DNA of 64,000 nt, taken from contig AP026542.1 of assembly GCA_026075535.2 (NCBI GenBank), positions 10,850,001 to 10,914,000 of the forward strand, given 5' to 3'. This stretch comes from Tricholoma matsutake (taxonomy: Eukaryota > Basidiomycota > Agaricomycetes > Agaricales > Tricholomataceae). A program made the translations under genes and the position numbers. This document shows, in pieces, positions 56,702 through 64,000 of the stretch (position 1 is the stretch's first letter; every line of letters starts with the position of its first letter). The notes below the pieces were generated by a model that made no database searches, was not told the DNA's origin, and saw only the letters and a list, made by a program, of their open reading frames with translations.

Positions 56702-59199
56702 GATGAAGTTGAATTGCAAGGACGACCTCGAATGCGTTCTCGATCACAGATAATTTTTTCAGAGTTTATTCTCACGCACCTCATGTACATCCCTTGCAGA
56801 TTTGGTATTTCACACTGATCAGGTATATCTAAAGCAAAATTCATCATGGACCTCTTCAAGAACCCCTGTAAAATCGGCGACTGATGCTGCCATGATTTAC
56901 TTTCCACTCGCTTGTTGAATCAACTTTGCTCAGGAAACAGATTCTATATCAGACCAGTCACGCGCCATGATGCGCTCTGGAAAATTCTGCAAATCACACA
57001 TGCATGCTGCACGCCACTGCACGCGCGCACTTGCCATGCCATGCCACACCACATTCTCCGTTGCCCCTGATAAAAATGAACCGTTTGAGTAGGGATGACT
57101 GACATCACTTTTCTTCTTTCAGACTAGTAGTAGTACGTTATCCAATCAGTTGTTCCTGGTCTTCTCAAGCCTGTATGTAACTTGTGGGTGCTCCTTTAAC
57201 TTTACCATGGGATTCCGCTGGATGACCGTCTGTCAGGAATTGTCAGCCGACTGACAGATTCAATGAACTATGTATACCCATGTCGACGCCGGGCTATGAA
57301 ATCGCCTGTTTCGATCAGGTGGTTCAGCTGCAAGCCACCAGATATATGATTGCCTTTCACGAATGCCCGAACTATCGTCAAACTTCCTTACCTTTTATAT
57401 CGTCCCGTTAGTCATGTTCCTACATTATGGCTAGAGTAACCGAGTTATCGACTAACACCAGGCAAAATGCAATCACCCACGCTGGATCTCATCCGACGCG
57501 CTTTGTAGGCCTAATCGTGACTTCTATGTGGTTCTCATGTATTATTAACTTTCCATCAACGCGAGGTAACTCCGAACACGCTCAGGAGGAAGAAATATAT
57601 TTTTAACAGGCCTTTGCAAGAAGATATCTCAAGCATTGATATCAAAGTTCAAACAATACGCCCGCGGTACGTCCGACCATTTTACCCATTCTCAGCAGCA
57701 TGCGAGGCTTTGTACATGGCCGTGTTACCATTTACCCCACTGCAGTCCTGCGTCTCATTGGGATCGGATCTCCGAAAGGCAGGCCCATTCGGAAGAATTT
57801 TAGTGACCAGCTTAGGAATGGACTATGGAGCTGGACGCCAAGTCACTGCTGCTTTTGATACTCCGCCTGTAAAAGTTTGTGTTTTTCTTATTCTTTGAGC
57901 GAAAAGTGCTCCTTTTGATGAAAGCTATCGATTGGCTAGAACAATTCATCTATTCCTCCATATATATCTCCTTTCATTCCGACGTTCTTCTAAATAACGC
58001 TAAGGTATGGGCAAAAGTCGGTATGTAAATTAAATTTAAAAAAAAAGGTTCTACGTACATCCAATTTGGGGTGACCCGCTCCAGGGTTGAACCTCGTTTC
58101 GCGCTTAACTACCGAGTAAGAAAGTGGTTAGGGGGCTATTTTTGTTTTCCGCCAAAAGAAGCATAGTGTAGTAAAGCGGAGCAGGAAAGAGCAGACCGCT
58201 AGGAATTCAAGTACTCATGAGGAGTCACTTTGAAAAATGCGACCAATGCAATGCCGTGAGCGGGAAAAAAAGGGTCGACCATTGACACACTTTACCGAGT
58301 CAGACTAGCGTTGTGTGAATTTGGGAATCAATGCATGCCTCGAGGAGTAAGAGAGAATAAAGCTAGTACAACTTCGCAGGCTGTAAAGGAGGGCCTCGTA
58401 TTCAAAAAATTGGGAGAACGGACGGACGTACGTCTCAAAGGGAAATAAAATATATGTTTGCAGAGGCAAACCGGTGAATCCAAAAGCGGATCCTGGGGTG
58501 CTATAGTAGGCTAGTGGTCCCTCGTGATTGACGTAAACGGCCACCAAACGGCCACTGCAAGCGCGCGAAATGGATGTAATATAGTCGTCACGTCAATATC
58601 ATAGCCCAGTACGACGATCACTAGAACGCGTAAAACCTTGTATGATACTACAATCAGGTACACACTCTGGCATTGAGGACTCCGCATAGACATGAGAAAT
58701 ACAAATGCCCAAAAGAGGTGATAGGTTGTCGGTCTATTAGATGTCGTGTCAGAGGCTTTGGTGAGAAACTCAAGGGAAAGTGTATTGCACCCTGTGATGT
58801 CATGCGAAGTGGAAAGACTTCCCACAGTGTTTGCTACATAATATTTGCGCTGACTCGCATGCTGTCGCCGAGGCTTGGACGCGCCGCAAAGCAAGCACGT
58901 GTTAGGTCACGAGTTCATGTGGTCGCTATTCGGCAAACCATTGGCATCGATTCTATATCTCTGCTTAGAAAAACCAAAAACCAAAGGAAATATATATGAT
59001 CGGTATCAGTTTATCGCAGATCGATATCTACTTTCGTGTTTTTTTGCTTTGCCGGACCACAACGGTGCGGGGAGTGCACTGTTTTCTCGAGGTGTACCAT
59101 CTGTCACGGTTCCGTCCTCGTGGAGTACAAGAGACCAAAGGGTCTGATTTCGTTTCCCCCCCTATCTTCTGAAGACTGACACTCGTCTTCGTTCTCACC
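56702..59199. other. Divergent intergenic region between NOG1 and the F-box gene
   Basis: About 2.5 kb without a gene I can support. It should contain the promoters of both neighbours. The open frame 57614-57898 has no recognised motif. A sequence near 58,090 (GGGTTGAACC) resembles a polymerase III B box on the minus strand, but no tRNA fold is found. Confidence 0.55.
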
Positions 59200-60555
59200 A
59201 TGGTATTCCCTGAACCTCTTCGTATTCCGCAAGAGCTTGCCGACCACATTATAGATCATCTTCATGACGATCCACAAGCCCTCCGTAGCTGTTCACTCGT
59301 ATGCCACGCATGGCTTCCTACAAGCCGACTCCACCTTTTTTCCAAAGTAGTCTTCCGTGCATCGCCCGATGGATGCCCTTCCAACGAACTCTGCAAAAGG
59401 CTTTATACCTTGCTTTGCTCATCCCCCGACATCATTCCCAATATCCACGAGTTGGACATTACTGAAGGGGCGCTGTTCGGTGTGCCAGCAGGCGTAAACT
59501 CAACCACGTGGGTTGCAACCGAGAGGACGCTTCCGCATCTTCTGAAAATGCTGACGCACCTCCAGCGTTTGGAGTTTGGAGCACATACGACGCTGTACTG
59601 GGTAACTCTGCCAATCGGATTACAGAACGCGATATGTCACGTGTTTACGCTCCCATCGCTCACATACGTCCGCCTCAAATCTTGGTCTTTCCCCACTTTC
59701 GCTGTCCTCGCGGATCTTCTTTCGCACTGTCAGAATCTGAAAGGCCTTGCGCTATCGTCTACTATGGTTGGTGATGATGGGAAGGTCAGGTATACTTCAA
59801 AGCTTACGTCTGGGTGTGCACATCGTGCTCCAGGGGTGGAAGGTGGTGATGTTGATAGTACGCGTCGGTGCAGCCTCGAGTTTTTGACCATCGACTATAT
59901 GAATTTCCGTTCTCTCGCGCATTGGCTTTTCAGCCAGGGATCTACGATTGAGATAAAAGGTCTCCGAGAGCTGCGTGTTGCTCATTTCCCCGATGTTACC
60001 GCCATAGAACAGCTCCTTGCCGTTACGGGAAGCTCCCTGGAGCATTTCCACCTTAAGCCTGGTCCTTGGGATGGTAGGTATCAATTTGCCTCATCCACGT
60101 GCTTGTTCACTCTCTCACATTACTGACTGTCGCCTTCCTTGCCTGTGTTGTATGTTTCAGTGCACTCCTTCGATCTCAGCCGTAATTCTGGTCTTCGTTC
60201 TATCCGATTAACGCTTGAAGACCCGTTAAGTGCGATTGCTTGGGTTCAGACTCTCCTCTCTAGCCTCTCGCCCACGAACATCCTCGAGCGTCTCGGCATC
60301 GAATTTTACGCCGACCTTAAGAAGATGGATGGTTGGGCAGAGCTAGATTCAGTCCTTGCCGAACTTGGCTCGCTCCGCGAGGTCGAAATTGGTCTTTTTG
60401 CGCCTCCGTCACATTCCGAAGTAGTCAGAGTTAAAGAGGAGTTAAGTGGGCTCGCAGGTAGGGGCGTCCTGCGCATCTATCAGTTGGGAACCAGGAACCA
60501 GCGTCCTAATAGTCAGCTCACGCCAAGGATAAGTCGTTATGAATGCCATTTGTAG
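59200..60555 (+). CDS. F-box protein
   Basis: Two exons (59200-60073 and 60161-60555; intron 87 nt, GT-AG) encode 422 aa. Residues about 8-45 form an F-box: LRIPQELADHIIDHL, followed by CSLVCHAWLPTSRLHLF. F-box proteins link substrates to Skp1-cullin ubiquitin ligases. The remainder has Leu-rich segments (LTHLQRLEFG, LPSLTYVRLKSW, CQNLKGLALS, LRSIRLTLEDPL) like the irregular leucine-rich repeats common in agaricomycete F-box families. These families are large and rapidly changing, so the substrate cannot be named. The start ATG follows a CACC context and begins just before the F-box. Confidence 0.88.
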
Positions 60556-60732
60556 TGTAACAAAGCAAGTATGGATTCCAGCTGTCGCCTACAAGTTCAG
60601 ATCACTTTTCGAAGTGACGATCCATCGATAGAATCCACCGCTCAGCGCTCAGTGCTTGGCAACAGCTTCAGCCAGCTGACGAGTAATGTAGATTGCTGGT
60701 GTTGTACATCGGATATGCTGTGATACAGTAGC
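60556..60732. other. Short convergent intergenic region between F-box and G-alpha genes
   Basis: Only 177 bp separate the two stop codons, so the 3' untranslated regions probably overlap. No other feature is seen. Confidence 0.7.
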
Positions 60733-63072
60733 CTAGGCGAGGCCAATTTGTGCAATATGTTGTCGTATGATTACTTCCCCAACTAGATAAGCAGTGAAGT
60801 CAGCGCGACAGATGGGATTGTTCGGCTAAGAGGACTCGCCATTTGCTATGATGCGTTGTGTTGCTTTAATGTCCTGGTAGTAAGGGAAGTGGGCCGACGT
60901 TCGGACAGAAGTTTTATCACAAGGGGAAACATACCAGCATTGATGTAAAATGCTGTGTTCGAACGTTAGTTACCAGGCGAAACGATGACAGTCGTGACTC
61001 ACAACGTAAAGCGACCTCCGTGATACATCACTCCGTCGATGAACCTGCACAAAATGTGTCTTGAAGTATTCCGACACGCTCCCGTACGTATTCGGGCGAT
61101 CACCATAGCTCGTAATGCTGATGGCACCCATGCAAACCCAAGCAGAAAACAGATCCAACAATAGAATAAAATCAATTGATCAGTTGGCGATCCTTGTGGT
61201 TTCCGTAGCACAGAAGAGCATGTCGAACGCACTATTTCCGCAGTTTCATCCCAGCATCTAGTTTCTTCTTCAGGATATCGGTCTTGATATCAAGGGAATT
61301 GAATAGAATCAGGAAAAGAGTAAAAGGATAAATGATACCTTATTGAGTAACAGAACGAGATGGGCATCCTTGAGAAGTTTATTGGAGCAGATGGCCGTAA
61401 AAAGTTGCAGCGAGTCGTCGATCCGATTTGTTCTCGGATCTTCCTCTAGGTACTAGCGGCATGGTAAGTAGAGAAAAGGAAGATGGGAAATGGCTCATAC
61501 TTGATCAAACGCACTGATAGGGGCTACAGAAGTACGACCAATCTGATAAACATGATGAAAATGAGGATCAGGAACAGCTTACTCAGGAATATTATTGCCG
61601 TTGCTGTAAAATCGGAGTGAGCAGTCAACAAGATAGAAATCAAATCAGGAGGAATACACAGGGTTGCGAAACGGAAAGATGCATAAATAGAAGACGCACC
61701 ATCATCGAAGTATGGCACCCATGCATGTCTCTAACAGGCGAAGCAAAGGTTAACCAAATTTAGACGTGAGAGTACGGGCACTCTTGAAGGTAATGACGAT
61801 ACCTGACCACGCTGATGTGTGAAAGGCGGCAGATTAAGGTGTCTATCAAGTATCAAAGTGATTCACGTACCGCCCCACCAACGTCATACAGCTTCCAATC
61901 ATACGTCGAACCTCCCATGTTGATGGGAAAAGTGTGTTCCATGACACCCAGCGTTTGCAACCGAACGCTCAAAATATCGTCTAAGAAGCAATGGACAATC
62001 AGATGCGACATAACGGGGAATCAACAGTAGGCAATTGGACCATTGGTTGGCACGTAGTCTGGTTGTGCTATTCGGTGTATGTTATTAAGAAAACTAAGAA
62101 CAACGGGAAGTTAGGAGGTAGTAATGTAATCAACGCAAGATGCTCACAAAGCCGCAGATTCGTCAAGCTTTAGCTGTCTGATATCCACAATATGCTTCAC
62201 GGAGTGATGCTCCCACAAAGACTTGAGAGCATTGACTGTCGCGCTCAACGTCCTGCCAGCTAGATTGATAACTTCTGAAGCCTGCCGTACTGTAGGCCGG
62301 TTGTCGGATATCGCCCAACTAGGTGTCACCAAGGCCTGCCACCCTGACCGAACATAGGCTCCGGTTCGCCCCCCAGTAACTGAAACGCCGCCGCTTAATT
62401 CGGATGCAAGGGTATCTTCAATCGCCACGAGGGGCAAGAGCTCGACACGTAGTTGACTGATTGTGTTTTCAACCTCGATCGACCATGGCTTTGCCTCCTC
62501 CGCGGGGTTGGCAACGCCATCTTCTTCCATCACAGCAGGAAGGGATTCCTTCGCACGAGCTCGGGAGAACTCATAATCTAGCTCGTCGAGAATCATACGG
62601 ATGGCTTTGATAACGTTGAAGTAGACGACAGGACGCCATGATGGGCGCTCGTAGTCGAGCGTGGTGGAAGCATAATAGAGTTGGAACTGTTTTTGAAGAG
62701 TTGATTTGCCTGGAGAAGACCAGTAAGACTAATGTCAGCAGAAGAGCCTTGACTTAGTTGCTTGCCAGACTCTGCTTGCCCAAGTAACATTACTGTAAGA
62801 ATGTGGAGCAATAAACAAATATTCGCGAAGGGAACACCGGCCTGCTGCTTACCTTTGACTTCTCTGTTACGTGCGTCCCTTCGCCGGGCGGAGTCTTTCT
62901 GCCACAGATTAACATTCGTCAGGGCTCCTGCACCTGGATAAGGTAGGAACTATAACAGGACACCCACCCTTATTTCGTCGTCGATCTGATTACTTACCCT
63001 CTTTGCTCTCTCGTCGTCATACCCCCCTGCTATGAGCTCAAACTCGTTTTGGGCAGCAATATCACTTGACAT
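60733..63072 (-). CDS. Divergent heterotrimeric G-protein alpha subunit (basidiomycete non-canonical type)
   Basis: Sixteen exons on the minus strand give 455 aa (canonical about 353): 62968-63072, 62853-62898, 62766-62792, 62148-62709, 62041-62093, 61871-61980, 61803-61811, 61700-61730, 61583-61603, 61501-61523, 61339-61452, 61233-61282, 61003-61117, 60935-60952, 60840-60873, 60733-60782. Motifs: P-loop GQAESGKST (55-63); FLNNIHRIAQPDYVPT; switch I RLQTLG; switch II DVGGARGQRHAW; NKTD (366-369); C-terminus IAQIGLA. The DVGGQ glutamine needed for GTP hydrolysis is Ala (301). The TCAT guanine motif reads TSML. No Gly2 myristoylation site follows Met1. An insertion of roughly 80-100 residues lies in the helical domain. 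Introns 62710-62765 and 60783-60839 use GC donors; exon 7 is 9 nt. Confidence 0.9.
61803..61811 (-). other. 9-nt microexon of the G-alpha gene (codes RGQ of switch II)
   Basis: The minus strand reads ...CACATCAG|CGTGGTCAG|GTATCG. Joining GCG (Ala301) to this exon and on to AGACATGCATGG gives DVGGARGQRHAW, the expected switch II. Without it the protein would read GGARHAW. Flanking introns are 59 and 72 nt. Confidence 0.8.
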
Positions 63073-64000
63073 CGATGTCCGAATGTGAGGAGCCTAATAG
63101 CCTAGTAATCCACAGCAGAGAAGTATATAAGGCAAAGACCCGCAGGAATTGCAAATCAGGAAAACTAGGAGAGCTGTGCTAAGAAAAAAGTTGTGATTGG
63201 GATCTGTCAGAGAAGCCGGTACACCAGATAACAAGTTACCAAAGCTTCCACGGAAGGAAAAAGCAGTACAAAATTTTTGATGCCATGAGTCCCAATTTCC
63301 TCGATTTTGCGTGGGATCGACCATGGAATCTGGTCTAATCTGGTGAGAACTTTGAATAAATCATGATTGTTGGAACTAGCACTTGAAGGGGTGGACGTTG
63401 GCTACTGACAGTTGTAGATCAGACATTTGATTGGTTACAGCCCCCTGCTGGCGCTAAGTGTTTTGCAACAGTCGATCATTGCATCGCCCCGTTCGTCCTT
63501 GAACAGCGTTCCTTTTTGGTTTTTTCGCTTTATGCGATTCCGAATACATCTGGCTAAATTGGAAGTGCTTCAACTCAGATTTCGGCCAACTGCAAGTGTC
63601 GTTGACGGAAATGATCGATCGATGATTGGAATACCTTACCACATTTGGAATACCACGTGCCACGTGCCAGGGACAGTTATGTTACATGTATCTCCTGACT
63701 CCTCAGCCTCCTGATGACATTTCAACTTCTACGGACTCGCCATTCGCAAAAAAAAAAAAAATAGACTAGTTTCGGGCGAGAAACCGGAATTTTTAGTCGA
63801 CAAGCTTGCTAACGCCAAGGTGTTCGTGTCTTAACTGTTGAACGTTGAACAAGCTGTACGTATGATCTCGGAAGAGAGTTGCTTACTTGCTTCAGCTTGC
63901 TTGTAACCTGGAGCGTGAACGTTTGAACGTTGAAGGTCGTTGTCGAATGGACTTTTTCATCTTGTCATCTCATCCTTTCAATACAACAAATGTTTTTGGT
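63073..64000. other. Region upstream of the G-alpha gene, to the window edge
   Basis: About 0.9 kb with the presumed promoter of the G-alpha gene. An open frame at 63427-63714 shows no recognised domain. A poly-A run is at about 63,749-63,762, and CCACGTGCCACGTGCC at about 63,654 contains two CACGTG E-box palindromes. No gene is supported. Confidence 0.55.

Noticed and set aside
57614..57898. Open frame in the NOG1/F-box intergenic region
   Set aside because: No motif, no good start context, and length within chance for this composition.
58060..58145. Possible tRNA gene on the minus strand (B-box-like GGTTCAACCC)
   Set aside because: The T-arm does not pair, no A box lies at the right distance and no acceptor stem is formed.
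1..64000. CRISPR arrays, operons or bacterial features
   Set aside because: Introns, hAT and gypsy elements and the gene families present show a fungal nuclear genome; the tandem repeats have no spacer structure.

Overview
This window looks like genomic DNA from a basidiomycete fungus, most likely a mushroom-forming agaricomycete. The intact genes have many introns of about 50-60 nt, there is a basidiomycete-type divergent G-alpha subunit, and the transposons are Ty3/gypsy chromoviruses, hAT elements and a KDZ-associated cysteine-cluster gene. No database search was possible; family assignments rest on motifs read from the translations.

Bases 1 to about 48,200 are a nested transposon cluster, strongly poor in CpG and full of stop codons. 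From left to right: the 3' part of a gypsy element (A) with its 3' LTR (1-5578); an unassigned stretch with a perfect hairpin and a minisatellite; a KDZ-associated gene split by a complete gypsy element (B, 8073-17694, AGTGA target duplication), whose gag holds a 1.9-kb element (M1); unassigned repeats; a broken dioxygenase-like gene; a second copy of family A split by a complete hAT element (F, 25622-31555, 8-bp duplication); a gypsy fragment (G) split by a 1.4-kb inverted-repeat element (M2); a small non-autonomous LTR element saturated with hairpins (E, 35742-38639); and a hAT gene (D) split by a younger, CpG-richer gypsy element (C, 40765-47177), which itself holds a solo LTR of its own family. 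Target duplications and reading frames fix the order of several insertions.

From about 48,350 to the end the DNA is CpG-normal and carries four apparently intact genes: an Xaa-Pro aminopeptidase with a long disordered N-terminal extension (50107-53591, +), the ribosome-assembly GTPase NOG1 (54195-56701, -), an F-box protein (59200-60555, +) and a non-canonical G-alpha subunit (60733-63072, -). The aminopeptidase and NOG1 genes converge, as do the F-box and G-alpha genes. NOG1 and the F-box gene diverge across about 2.5 kb without a recognisable gene. The four have unrelated functions and form no evident cluster.

The most unusual items are the covarying hairpin repeats of element E, self-complementary primer-binding sites in elements B and C that sit the same 2 nt beyond the LTR, a dispersed exon-like module linking several elements, three GC-AG introns and a 9-nt microexon in two neighbouring genes, and the loss of the catalytic glutamine in the G-alpha protein.
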